Shown here: positions 26,606 through 39,500 of the stretch, piece by piece
Layout: each line of letters opens with the position of its first letter
Numbering within the stretch: the stretch's first letter is position 1
Assembly: GCA_008360975.2 (NCBI GenBank)
Contig: CM039182.1
Location: 23,656,324 to 23,720,323, forward strand
DNA from: Lichenostomus cassidix
Taxonomy: Eukaryota; Chordata; Aves; Passeriformes; Meliphagidae
Direction of reading: 5' to 3'
Length of the DNA stretch: 64,000 bases
Notes under the pieces: generated by a model
What the model was told of the DNA's origin: nothing
The model's database searches: none
The model's input: the letters and a program-made list of their open reading frames with translations, nothing else
Program-made: the position numbers and the translations under genes

Positions 26606-29600
26606 TGTGACTCACTTAAATCATGATAGCTAGATTTGCTACAGACAACTGCTCAGGCACAGACAACTTGTAGGGAAAATCAAGATATAAACAAAATACA
26701 ACTGCAGAGGTACCTGTGATTTTTCTAAGCAGTTATCAATCATTACTGGTATCAGCTGGAGGGAAATCAAGACTAAAAACTGAGTCATCCACCTGCATAC
26801 ATCATAGATTAGATGTTACAGTCACTTGAGCTTTCTGATGTTAAAGTATGCCACAGTGCTGCCCGAGAGAAACAGAAGTGGCTAATTCACACTATGAATT
26901 TTTTTCAGTCTTTGATTACCTTTCTCTCTCTTCCACGGAGCTCTAAACAGTGCCATGAATTACAGCAGTTTTTGTTATGTGAGCACTGAAAAGTAAGTAA
27001 ATATTTCATTATTAAAAAACCACAAGCAGAAAATGTAATTGACCTTTGAAGGGACACTGTGCCAAACGTGGAGTCTCATTCCCATCACTAATAAAAGGTA
27101 AAATAGAGGTTTAGTTTGTTTTTCTTTTACAAGTATATCTCAAAACAGTCTTAACCACAAAGCTTTGACAACTTTGTAATGGCAATATTGTATTTTCAAA
27201 GGCATTTAATGTATTTAAAAGAGGTATTTTTAATTGTCAGCTTAATTCTGAGAAGAAAACTCTGAAGACAAGGCACAATTCATCTTGACTCAAGTAGCCT
27301 CCAAATATGTCTGCAAGCTCACTTGGTGTTGCCTGCAGACTGTTCAATTTCTAGAAAAAATAATCAGAACAAAAATCTTTTTTTTCTAATTGTTGAAGGG
27401 CAGTTTAGCACTTCGTAGAGCACCCAGGAAGAGAAAAGCATTTCAAACACCTCCTTTTGAATAATAACAATTTTATAACCCCTGCTTTACCCCAAGGAAA
27501 TGAGGACATCACAAAATAAACATGTCAAAGCCACCAGCAAGTTTACATCATATCTTAATACTCCTTGAAAGTACATACCACTAGAGCTGCAATGGATAAA
27601 ATATAGTGAAACATAGATTTAAAAATACTACAGAATTTATCGAATGTATTATTCATCTAACTCTTGGTAATAGTTAACATTATTCATCAAAAACCACAGG
27701 CAAAGTGATTTGGTTCTTATATACACTGCTGCTGGATATGACCAAGCAAGAAATTATTTGCTAAACAGTGTCACATGAAACTGCCACACTGAAATGTGAC
27801 CTATTAAACAGACATGCATGTTTATTTTGAAAAACACTCCTAAGACTGTGGTGAGAACAGCCATTTCTGTCAAATCTGTGTCAGGTCTACCACATTATGA
27901 ATGATAAAAAAGTCAAGGTCCAGATGCCACTCCATGTCACCTTTACTGAACCCCACAGGATTACTGTGGAAAAAGGAGCATGGCCATCACGTTGAGGTGC
28001 AGTAGACAAGGTGCACTTGAATTGCATTTTTCAGTTGGTTTTCTGTACAAGTAAGAAAATGAGTACTGCACCATCAGTCCACCTCCTGAACCCAGGAATC
28101 TTCCTCCCTGCAGGTTCCCTGAGTCTCCAGTGCACAGGTTAATCTGATCCTTGTAGAAACCACCTTTCAGGACTAAACTTCAGTATGTAACTTGCTAAAA
28201 CCAGTTCTAGTTCTCCTGTCTACTATACAATCCTAATTCAGAAGGCACCTTGGGACCCATGGGAAAACACATGGCAGCATACCTCTGATGTGCTTTATAT
28301 CTACTCTTGTTCCCAGTGCTATTCCCTATCAACTATGACCAATGACTCCACTTTCTTCTTATGGCTGAACATTAAGATTTCTTGTACTTCCTTGGTTTAG
28401 TGGTAAATCTTTGCATACATCCATACACAGCAGAACAAACAGTCAAAAGGAGCTCACTGCAAGAGGGTAACTATCATCCCCAGGTCCTTCCCATTCTCCT
28501 TAACCAAGAGTCACCTCAAAAGCATAGAGCCAGCTAAACAGCTCATAGGCTCTCCGGTAAGGCAAGATCACACCCTTGGTTTGTTCAGAATATGGTCTGA
28601 AGAAAGATTCCTGTGGTATCTGTGGATACCACCTTGATTAAAAGTTGTCCATTTGAAACATGGCTAACTACACTTAGCAGGAAACATGGATTTACCAGTT
28701 GTAACTTCCAGGTGACTCTCAAGCCCAACGTTGTCAGCAGTGCTCCTTCTTGACTGAGATGTAGCCAATTATCTCTGCCTTTGTTATCTTGTGTTAGGCA
28801 GTTCTTCACGTGAGCAATTCAGTGTTCTCATTTAAGTTACTAAGTAATTCACTCCATTGAAGTGACTAAAAGCAATGTCAAATGGAAAGCGGGTATAAGA
28901 GCAAAACCCAATATAAAACAATGTGTAATTATGTGCTGTTCTTTGGAAAGCCAATGCTGGTAAAATACAGAGATTAATACTGAAAAAAATGAGATCAGAG
29001 GAAAATAATATACAACCTTAAGGTATTGGTAATTCATTTCTTATTACCTTTATCAAAGAATCAATTGACATTCAAACCTGTTAAAAGGTGCATGGTCTAC
29101 TGTAAAGTACAGAGTATTCATGTTTCAGACTGAGACCATCATCTGGCCTTCGGCAAGATGTCTTAGACCTTCTTGACTATTTACACTGCAAATATTCCAA
29201 GAGAATGAATTTAACACTGTGTGTAGTTCTAGGTAGGGACCTGACTGGATGCCACTCTAACACAAACAGTGGTTGAAAGGGCTCAGCGTGTAACAGGATC
29301 ACTGCTAAAAGCCTCAGGTATGATCTGTGCTGGCATTAATATGAGTTTCGATATTGACTTCAATAGAAACAGTTGGGACCCAAACACTTCTTACCAGAAA
29401 TAAAAAAAACCCTGAGTTTACCAGCTTACCAATAGGTAGAACCAACTACCACTTTCAAAACTGGATTTCATGGTATTTGCTAGCAAAACTTTCAGTCAAG
29501 TATAGCTCAATTATTTAGTTGATTATTTTCCCAATACTTCTATTTGGATGCATTATTTTTAAAATAAGCATAGAAGAATCTTTTTTCTATCTAATGATTT

Positions 29601-31639
29601 TTCACGAACTTTGAGTCATGATATGCTCTCTCTTCCTCCATTTTCACTTACACAAAAGTAGTAGGAATTACTGGCAGCTATGTTGGTCATGCCAATATTA
29701 TTATGTAAAATGACTTGCGTGGAGCTTCTTATAGGTCCACAGATGCAAACTTAAAATTAAGCATCTAGGTTTTAAACATTGTTCCATTTTATCACGATCT
29801 GGAAGAGAGCTGGAATAAAAATAATTCAGCAAATCCTCTGTAGAACATTGTTTTCATATTTAATGAAAATTCTCAACTTTTTCAGATGATTTTCAAAACC
29901 ATTCAGCTGTAGAGATACGAAGAAAAAGCTTGCTAAACTAGATTCAGTCAGTTTATTAAGCCAATCCTTGTGAACGTATTATTCATTAATATTTCAACAA
30001 GATTTTTAGAAAAGATGCTCCTCTTCATTCATCTCCCAACAAAGCTCATGAACTGCAGAGAACTAAACTGTAACATGGCTCAATTGTTTGCTGATTTTTA
30101 TAGTAAGTCAAATATTTAGCAGTTTACTGGTAAACTTCTTTGCCACAAACAACATAATCAGAAAACATTCCCTCCTGTGCTGCCTGAATACCTCTGTTAA
30201 AATATGGTGCATATGCAAACTGCAATCCAACTATTTTATGATCCAGTCTGATGAAACATAAAAATCAGAGTGTAAGACAAATCTGAACTGTCTACTCCTC
30301 TTGAAAGCACAATACAGTTTATTCTATATAGTTTTATTTAATAAGTATTAAAGAAGTGTGCCTCTTATCCATGATTCTAAAGCAGTACTATGTAGAGTTG
30401 TCAGAAGTGCCATCACCAGCCAAATTTACACATTGCCGCTTGAATTTCTAACTAAATTTGCCTGGCACCCACTATAAATGATAATGAAGAGCTACGGTGA
30501 AGCCCACCCTTTGGAGGGGTTAATTGGGATTTTGCCACTGATATTAACAGGACCAACATCTACTCAAGATTTATAAACTTAGCATACCCTAATACATGCC
30601 AGTAGATATAGAAACACAGTATTTTAGTTCATTCAGAACTATTCCATGTCAGCTAGCATGTGACAGCTATAGTAAGCATTGGAGTTTTAGCTCAGCAGAA
30701 GTTGCCTACCAGCAAAGGTTATCATATGTCTGAAGAAATTAAAATGAAGTATTAGCACTCGTGTATTTAATTTACTTACTTGACAATTATGCCTAGGACT
30801 CTGAGTGGTGAATTAAATTCCCTCTTCAGCTCAACACCACCTGCAGCTGGAGCTGCTGGTAGCAAAGCAATGTTATCCTGGTCAGCCCTAGAGCAGCATA
30901 GGCAGGGATCCTTTCACTGACCAAACACAAGGGCTCATCCCCCACCCCGCAATATCATCCTTCTGCCACTGCAGGGGAGAAGGAGCAGAAGCAAGACCTT
31001 GAGTTCATGCAGTGCCTATAAAAAAGCAAAGGCATCATAATGTGATGTCTCGTTTAATTAATTCTGAACTCCCTCTAACCAAACTACTTAACTCCAAAGT
31101 GCACAGTCCTAAGAAGAATATCACATACTTTATTACCCTTAAGAAGTTCAAGGATTGCCATTGTATGTAAAAGCTTGGCAGGAAGACATCTGTTAGATAT
31201 TGACAATATTGACTTCTAGAGGTCTTGGGATACACATCTTTCTATTTACTCTTTTTATGAATGATTTTTTCATTCATCATTTCGGCTACAATTGCCATTC
31301 TGTAACTAAAATAAACCAGAAGTTTTTCTCTTTCCTTTGCAAATTGTCAACTACATTAACCTTGTCAAAACAACCCACAAGAATGAAATCAATACAGCAA
31401 TTTAAAGACAAAATTGGCAGGCATTATATTGTACTTGGACACATCCAGTAAATAGCCTCATACATCAATCTACTGTCATCAATGGCAACATTTTGAAACC
31501 TACTAACGTTGTTTACTACATTTGCGGTGTGAAACGCCAAAGTAAGTACAGATATCGGTCCAGCAGATGAAAAATAACACGGAAATAATATATGACATGC
31601 CTGAGAAGCACGAACTAGTGACTCAGGTGTCATTTAAAC
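26606..31639. other. AT-rich non-coding DNA
   Basis: No gene or repeat family is recognised. This stretch lies directly downstream of the CpG island for a minus-strand transcript, so it may be intron 1 of that hypothetical gene. A GTAAGTACAG match to a plus-strand splice donor at 31541 has no supporting exon evidence. Confidence 0.55.
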
Positions 31640-32020
31640 GCCCTGTACTTCCAGCACGGAGAGCGGGCGCTCTCCATACGCGATACGGTACCGGCAGCGA
31701 CCTGCTCGCCAGTGCCGAAGCCGCAGCGGGAACTCCGGGATGCACCGTGCCCTGTCCCCGCGCTGCGTCCCGACCTCCAGCGCCGGCAGCTGTCCCTCGC
31801 CCCTTCCCCGGGGTGCACCGCACACGCCGCCGCCGCGGGTCGGAGTTCCTACACCCCAGTCCCCGCTTCGCCCCTGTTTCTGGGTGCACCGCCAGCCAGG
31901 GGCTGTGTCGCCCCCAGCACCCCGCTCCCCGCCGCTCCCCGGACCCCGGCGCCTCTCCCGCCCCGCAGCAGCTCTCCCGGGGGCGGCGGGCGGCGAAGGG
32001 CAGGCGGCGAAGTTGCCGGG

Positions 32021-32026
32021 ACTTAC
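32021..32026 (-). other. Candidate splice donor inside the CpG island
   Basis: On the minus strand the sequence reads CTGCCACC followed by GTAAGT, a full match to the intron side of the vertebrate 5' splice-site consensus, with the exon ending at 32027. No long in-frame ATG frame precedes it. The nearest upstream minus-strand ATG, near 32153, opens a frame of only six codons. An exon here would therefore be mostly 5' untranslated. A single hexamer can occur by chance, so the call is tentative. Confidence 0.35.
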
Positions 32027-32376
32027 GGTGGCAGCGCTACCGGCGCTGGCGCGGCACCTCTCCCGGCCTCCCGTCACCTCGGGCCACCTCCGCGGCGGCT
32101 CCGCGCCTGCACCGGAGCAGCCCGGACGCCCCTTCACTCCTCGGAGGGGCGCATGGCGCTGCCCGCTCCCCGACACCCGCCCGGTGGGTCCCCGCGTCCC
32201 GGAGGGGGCGGGCAGGCACTAGCCAGGGTCGAGCACCCTCCGGCGGGGCCGCGCCTCGGGAAGCATCTGTCTCCTCTCTCCCGCGACGCGCCCACCCCCG
32301 CTCCACCCCGGGCGCGGCGGGGCTTCGCGCCGACGTCGGTGCGGGGCGGCCGGAGCCCGCCCGGCGGCAGCAGCGC

Positions 32377-32403
32377 CTCCCCCGCCCCCGCCCCCGCCTC
32401 CCC
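32377..32403 (-). promoter_or_regulatory. G-quadruplex-capable GC-box cluster
   Basis: The plus strand shows consecutive C-runs (CCCCCGCCCCCGCCCCCGCC and flanks), so the minus strand has at least four G-runs separated by one or two bases. This fits a G-quadruplex and also makes overlapping Sp1/KLF-type GC boxes. Its place in the island suggests a core promoter or 5' UTR element. Confidence 0.6.
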
Positions 32404-32738
32404 GCGGCTCCCGGCAATGCCGCTGCCGCCGGGGCAGCCGTGCCGGAGCGGGCGCTGGCGCTGCGGGGGCGGCGCGGCGCTCCCGACACAGCGCCGGAGG
32501 AACGGGGGTCCCGCTGCGCGGGGCAGAGGCACGCCCGGCCCGCGGACAGGAGAGCGACCCCCATGCCCCTCGTCCCCGCGGAGGAGGCGGGGGCGGCAGC
32601 ACGGCAGGCTGCCCTTTGTCCCGGCCGTCCCTTCCGTGCCCGGCCCGCCGTCGGCCGCGCCGTGTCCGCAGCGAGGGTGCGTCGCCTCGCTGAGGGTGCT
32701 CGGACCCTGCGGTGTCAGGGGCCCGGCCGGGGACCTCA

Positions 32739-32769
32739 CCTCCTCCTCCTCCTCCTCCTCCTCCTCCTC
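32739..32769. repeat. CCT/AGG triplet repeat
   Basis: Ten perfect CCT units at 32739-32768, followed at once by a short inverted repeat (CTCCTC, loop TTG, GAGGAG) at 32764-32778. It would translate as a Ser or Pro run on one strand and Glu on the other. As there is no evidence of translation, it is better read as a polypurine/polypyrimidine microsatellite in the promoter region. It is likely to vary in length between individuals. Confidence 0.9.
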
Positions 32770-32960
32770 TTGGAGGAGAAGGTCCTCAGACCCGAGCCAG
32801 CGTTGCGGTTCCTTCGCGGGTAGCTTTCGGGAAGGAAAGCCGGGGGAATGCAGGGCGTGGAGCGTGGGACCCCAGCGCTCCGGCACCTGGGCGGGAGGGA
32901 CTCTACCCCCGCAGCGGATCGAGGGTTGCTGGGGCCCCTGCCCGTCCCGGGGATGCTGCT

Positions 32961-33560
32961 CGTCTCCTCTGATGCTCTTCCAGCTTGCATGAACCACCTA
33001 CTTACCGTCCACCAAGCTGGGGAGGATGAACAAGGGGTGGCCGCAGCATTCATGGGACGGCAGGGTCATCTAAATTCCCGTTTCTGTTCCAGAAGTCATG
33101 TAAGCGTTTTGAACTAATTAACTATAAGAAGAGGCCGAGGAAGACCTGATTGCAAGCACCTCTGGGCACCTCAGGTCTCCTCAGAAACGCAGACCGCAGC
33201 TACACGGGCATCCAGGGGCAGCTGAGCCAACACCCCCCACCTCGTGGAAGAGCGTCGAGTGGTCGTGCAGGGGGAGGATTTCTCTGCTGTGACTGCTCCA
33301 AGCTGCCCAATATTTAAATATCCGGAGAGCCCAGTGAGGACGGGAGACGGAGCGAACGTACGGTGATTCACCTCAGCGCTCCTGACAAGCATGCCAGAGT
33401 GGATAGCAGGTAGTGGGGTGTCTTCCCAGCAGGTGGAGTCAGGACGCAAACAAACTTGCTCAAAAGGTACCACCACGCGGCTGAGAACAGCTTTTTTCTT
33501 TCGTCTTTCTGTGTGAAGGATGTTGCTGTCATCAAATAAAAGAAACTTTGGCTTTAAAGT
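32961..33560. other. CpG-island shore
   Basis: Sequence of intermediate GC content with scattered CpGs, passing from the island into AT-rich DNA. A 130-codon minus-strand frame at 33171-33563 is open but unrecognised. A TTTAAATA motif near 33314 could serve as a weak TATA-like element, but nothing ties it to a start site. Confidence 0.5.
33000..33005 (-). other. Candidate splice donor at the island edge
   Basis: The minus strand reads GGTGGACG followed by GTAAGTAG. If used, the exon ends at 33006. An ATG at 33053-33051 would give 16 codons in phase 0 up to this site (MNAAATPCSSSPAWWT), but the ATG has C at position -3, a weak initiation context, and the peptide is not recognised. It may be an upstream alternative first exon of the same hypothetical minus-strand gene, or chance. 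Confidence 0.25.
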
Positions 33561-36500
33561 CACCTGGCTAACTGCTGAATGGAAAGTTCTCTGCTTTTGA
33601 AGTGGTTCTCAGGTGGTTTTCTTCCACCTGCCACTTTCTCTTACAGATTACAGCCAAATTTTACATCTTGCCTTTCTCACAGAAACCTGCATGCAAAAGC
33701 AGCTGGCTGCCTTTCTGCAGCGCAGGCCATGCTGAGAAGGGCAGGAGAGACAGGAGCAAAGGAGCTTAGTGCTCAGAAGGAGGTGCTGGGCTTAGCATGC
33801 ACCAAGGTCCAAGAAAAAGGAACTTCTTTTCACTTTTCCCAGCAGCTGATAAAAGAGTTCCTCTAGATAATACTGTTGAAGAAAATTTGTCCTACTTGAT
33901 ATTGGGGGTGGGGGGCCAACCATAATAAGAGCTGAGACACTCAAGGAATACTGATGTAAGTCGTTATCCCTTTAGGGTTTAAACTTTCACTGTAGGTTTC
34001 ATCCCTTACTCTTGTGGAGACAGCAAAGAGAAACAGTGGAAGCTGCTTTTATGAACTCTCATAGTGCCACAATTGCTTCACTCTTCACAGCATTAGCTGG
34101 TAGGAGCAGTGAAGTTAGGGAAGGTTCTCATTAGCTGCACTAGGTCTGGCACCATGGAGCAGCACCCCCTTGGATGTGCTGCAGTCATGTCCCTCTTGTG
34201 CAACAGCTGCCCCTAGGTGGGCTTGGGTGAGTCATGGTTCTAAGTGCTTCAGATTTATAGAAGAGGAGCTGCTGAGATGCAAAACCTTATGCTGAAGCCT
34301 AGGGAAAGCAGGAGAATATCCCTTCCTGACAGTGCAGCTGTAAATAGAAAGAGGTAAAATGGAGAGCTAGTCTCCTCCAAAGTCCACCTATTTAGGGTTT
34401 TTTTTGTATGTTATGCAGCTAATAGTGTTCATTCTATGATTGGAATGCATCACATTTTCACTAACTGGTTTTATATTTATTTCAAAACAAATTGCATGTT
34501 GCTCTGTTTTCTCAGTGAATAGTATTCAACTGCTTAAGTATAAATCTGTCATCCCATAATCTGGAAATAGCTTTCCTAAGGTTTGGGTGGTTTTTTATAA
34601 ACTCCAGTGTTGTTAACCATTACCTTGCACACAGAAGCAGCACTTTCTCATTTGTTCTGCTATTAGCAGTTCCACTGTGCCCCATGGGACTGCAAGCATG
34701 AGTACTTACTATTTAGCATGTATATTACATACTGATCAGGCCCATAAATAACCACTGGAGAATTACTATTAACTGTACCTCGATGGTTTTATTTCTGCTT
34801 GTGCTCAACACTGACTTCTGCAGAAAAGAGGCTGAACTGGTGTTTTATGTTGTGATATTACAGTTTTACTTTGTACGTGAAAAGTGAAGAAAATCCAAAA
34901 CTTCCAAAATTTCAGTGATTTTATTCTGTTGTGAGGGAAAATATTTTTCCCTGTGGTGTGCAAAATTGTGCATTTGTGTAGTTTTTCTCATTTACACCAT
35001 CTTGTATTCTGTAAATATATTTTGTCTACCTTTAATGATACTAGAGGTAAGGATGTCATATGTAAAACAGGCACTGTCCTAATTTTCCTGGTCAGGTGCA
35101 AAATTTGAAAGAAAAATTCCCAGCTGGACCTATAAGCTTTCCATGAATTGGTAAGAGGTATTTCCACAATCTTTTGCAGATGCCTGCATTGCAAGCTGTT
35201 TGGCGACAAACTATTTGCTGTCATAGTCTGCGTATCTTTCCTGCTTGGCTTGATGTACCCCAGAGAAATCAGCCAGGGCACAGGATTATCAAAAAAGAGT
35301 TTGTTCCGATTTAGTTTGTTTGAAGCAGGGGAAGTGGGAGCATTGAGCTCTCTACAGAAGACTGTAGAGGCATGCTGTATCTTTTGATAAAAAGATTATA
35401 AATAATGCATTTGAGTGAGGGCTACATTCAAAATTTGGATTAAAAACTGGAATGTGTAAAAGACAAGGTTTAAACAAAGAGGGTAATAAATTTGCCCTAA
35501 TGCAGTTCAGGGTGAAAAGAATGGGAATTTGCCATTAGCTCTAGCACAAGTTCCATCAGTCCCCTTAAGGCTTCCGCAGGAATATTTAATTCTTTCGCAT
35601 ACAGTTTGGTAATCTTCACTCCTGGAAGTGACCTGATTGAAAACTGTGAATAATTACAGCACTACCAGCAGCAATGCAGACTTCCTAACCCCACCTGCTG
35701 GAAAACACACCAGCTCTGTGAGGAGGAAATTCATGGGGTGGCTATAGCTGCTGTTCAGACCGTGTCTCCCCAATGAGAGAATTTTTTTTTAATTTTCAGA
35801 AAAAGAGGTTACTCTGGGATCAGGGATTTGAAGAGTGACAGGTAAACATATTTATGAAGGTACTGCCAGTTGCAGAAGTCCATTCCAAACATGAAAAGCA
35901 ATATCAGGAGAAGTATAGAAATGTTCAAGCGGCTGGAAGACATATGAACAGTTTAGACTAAGATTATTAGAGGAACAGAACAGTTTTATTTCTAATCCCA
36001 GAAGCTATCAATCTACATAAAAACTGTCTTTTTAAGACAGCATTTTCCAAAACTGATGATCGTGTTTAATTTTTTGTTAGCTATGTTTGTAGAAACCTGA
36101 AAATCAAGATTTATGTGTTTGTCTGACATACCTCCTTATAATGATGTACAAATTGTTTCAAGGTCACAATAGATTTATTTAAAACAGTTGCTTAATGTAC
36201 TATAATCTCAGTAAGTTTCTTGTTATACAAAAAAGGCTTGGGTAATACATTTTCTTCCTTGTATAAACTTATTTTTTTAATTCATGTTATGTTATTTAAT
36301 CTATCCAAGTATTGATTCTTCAGTTCACATCTCAGGACATTCTAAGAGGACCTCCAAAACATTTTGAGGTGAAGGGAAAAATTTCGTCATTTGCCTCTAA
36401 AAGAGAACTTGTTGGGTTTTTGTGGTTTTTGTTTGTTTGTTTTTTTATTTTTAAGAAAAATACATTCAGTCAGTAATTCAGAGATACAAAAGCAAAGCAA

Positions 36501-39500
36501 TAGAAAATGAAAAATACAAGAAAATTACTCGTATTCCAGTTTTCAAAGAATAAATAAAAATGAATAGAGACATTCCAGCAGTTGGTATTTATACCATATT
36601 CAATTTTCTCTGGAAGAGACTATTTTAATTTAGCAATGCATGTTTTCATTAGTACAGCACTCAGTAATTATCCATATTGGTAGCAGAAACACAGTGGGCT
36701 TGCTCTGTGTGGAGGAAGAAAAGGGAAAGCAAACAGGATAATGGAAATCTGGGAAATGTTTCCAAAGGATGGGCATCTGATTCCCTCAGAATGAGCAAGT
36801 ATTTTCCATCTTCACTTGGAACCCAATAGCCAAGGCTTCATTAAGCCAGTGTGTAGCTGTACATGATTCTAGAGTGAGCCTCTGCCAAGCATCAAAAAGA
36901 AGAGCTCTTCAGGAGGATTTAATGCATTGACAGTTGCAAGAAATATCCTCTCTAGTGTTCCTACAGTATATAAATCATAAAATATTCTAGATTGCCCAAA
37001 ATTTCCCCGGAAAATATTTCAAGAGCTTTATGAAATGTCCACAAACCACCAGAAGCATCTTTAATAAATCATGCCTACTTATAAGGTCCCATCAATGTAA
37101 GTTTTACCTTAAATAATTAAAAAATGTAGTTTAATATGAGAAATATCTCATTATTTGGAGTTACAGGTAATGTAAGAATCTATTAAAACCTAGTAAAATC
37201 TATTAAACCCAGACGCATCTACATATTTTTCATAAAGATAAAATTTTCTATCTTTGCCAGAGTGGCCTGGGGCCTCTGTATGATTAAAGCTTTACTTACC
37301 CCCTCAGTGTATGTTTTAAGTGAAACTAAAGCAGTGCTAAAAGATCATATTGGTTTTGTGAAAAAAAGGTGAATTTTAGTTCAAATCCTTACTCTGCTAG
37401 ACAGAAATTATTATTTCTGATTAGCATGATATTTTTAAAAGGCTTATTGCCTGGAAAATATAACAATAATAGACACATAACTGATTAAACCCCAGCTCTT
37501 GACAGTAAATGTAGATTTAATCTTTCTCATTAGCATCATTTGTTTGTCACTCAGTTTGACATGCCTAAAATTAGGTCCTGCCCCTCCAAACAAGTTGGTG
37601 TGTGGAAATCTCCTTGTGTTGGGTGTGAAAGTTCTCCCACAGCAACACAAGGAGTGACTGATGAGGAGTTACTCGGGTGCAGAGATGTTTGCAGGGTGGG
37701 GGCGTTTTAGTTGCAGTCTCTGGAGGGAGGCACTGCTGTCTCCCATCCATGGAATGCCTCCCAGAGCCTTGGGACCATGGATCCACACATATACTTGAGC
37801 AGGGAGGGCCTTATACATACTTGGCCAAAATGACATATAGTGTAGGGAAGGTGGGAAATGTTTCAGCTGTGTTTGTGGCTGGGTATCAGTATCACATAGA
37901 GACGTTAGAGAAGAAGCCTCAGGAATATTTTTTCCCGCAGCTCTTTAAACTAAAGATGGAGTTGTCAGAATTCATTTCAAATGATTAACCACCTTTATGC
38001 AACATGGAGAGACAGAGTAGCTGAAGAGACAAAAGTTCAGATAGTTGTGTCCAGATACATCTAAACTCTACAGTCTTCTCTTCTTGACTCTGCAGTCTGT
38101 AAGCAATCTGTGGAGTGGGGACTAATTTTCAGCACTTCATCCAGCATCATAATTATAACCCATATGAGTCTAAAGGGTTTGATTAGCATGGGAACATCAG
38201 CTACTACTTTTATAGTTAACCTTACTGTAAGGAATGGGGAGCATAATTATGAGTAGATTTCTAAATATACAGCACATATTAAAGAAAGTAGGATGAGAAT
38301 GTTTGCATCTCAAAGGACTTAAATTTAGGTTCTGGTGACAAAACAAGTAGGTGATTGCATACAATTGGGGACAAACACTAGCCTGGAAAATGGAGCAAGC
38401 AGGAAAGCACTACAGAGACAAAATGTGTGCTTATCACGTTGATTCACATAACGAAATTCACCTTCTCACTTCCAGTGTGATTCTCCTCTCATTTCTCTTC
38501 CCACATGAACCCGAGCACAAGTACATATTTATTCCAGTGTGGTTAGTAATTGAATATCTTTGATGCTGTTTTTCCTATAAAAGCTGTCCATTTCAATCTC
38601 ACCAACCAAACTTTTAATGGAAACTAAATGTAGTTATTGAAGTTCAAATGCTCAGAGAGAGCTGCAAATCACAGAACACAAGTCTTGAGGGAAATGTCTG
38701 AGCGTAAAAATTTTGCTTACCTTCCTCTGAACTTAATGATTCACTCTGTACAGCACAGGCACAGATGGCTCTGCATCTGAGGTCTCCCTTAACTGCGTCT
38801 CCTTTTCTCCTGATACATAAGTGAAATCACATGAAGAGATCCTACATCAGTCCTGTACTTCTGAAAGAGGCATGTGTTTCTTCAGTCATTAGAAACAGAT
38901 GGAGGGACAGGGGTGGAGGGTGTCTGGCCCTAGAGGGTCCAGACATTTGAATGTAACAAGATCTCCCAGAAGAACATAATTTTCTCTGCTACTGTTTTTT
39001 GATTTCCATTCTTAATATATTTTATGGCTTTGAGGTACAACCCTCTCCTTAGTTCTTCTTATCATCGTGAAGTCTTCGGAGGTAGTCATGCCTAAAATAC
39101 TCCTCTGTGTTCTGCCTTTGAACATGCTGCAATTTCAAAGAGAAAAATAAATGCTAGAAAGGGAGGAGATGCAGGCGTTGTCACCTTCCTAAGTCATTAG
39201 TCCAAACCAGTAATTTCAGTTATTACTGAATATCAAAAAGGAAGAATATTAGAAATTTTCAATCAGAAGAATGCCAATGCATTTCAGTCTTGGCCCACAT
39301 CTTTTCTATTTGTTCTCTAGACCTTGTCTGTAGAAGAGATTTGGAAAAAGATATAAAGGTTTCTTTCAGATGCCAGTAAGTGAAAAATCTATAATTTGTA
39401 CATGAATAACAAATGTCTCAGACAATAAATTACAACTGGAAGGTAAATTTTCTGTCTCAACTTCCTGTGTGATGTGGCTTTAACATTTTTTTAATCTGAA

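Larger units (their letters stand above)
31640..32960. promoter_or_regulatory. CpG island, probable promoter
   Basis: About 1.3 kb of very GC-rich, CpG-dense DNA starts and ends abruptly in AT-rich surroundings. It holds several GC boxes: GGGGGCGGG near 32206 and repeated CCCCCGCC units at 32378-32400. There is an NRF1-like GCGCATGGCGC at about 32149-32159 and a CCGACGTCGG palindrome near 32328. In vertebrates such islands mark promoters and first exons of housekeeping or developmental genes. Frames of up to 426 codons are open in several phases and on both strands. Their Pro/Arg/Ala/Gly-rich translations are the product of base composition and are not called as genes. The gene served is not recognised. 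A minus-strand direction is favoured by the splice-donor matches at 32026 and 33005. Confidence 0.85.

Noticed and set aside
31567..32997. Very long open frames in the CpG island (418 and 426 codons on the plus strand, 287, 180 and 175 codons on the minus strand).
   Set aside because: Several mutually overlapping phases on both strands are open at once. The translations are Pro/Arg/Ala/Gly-rich with no domain, as expected when stop codons are rare in GC-rich DNA. Some begin at non-ATG codons.
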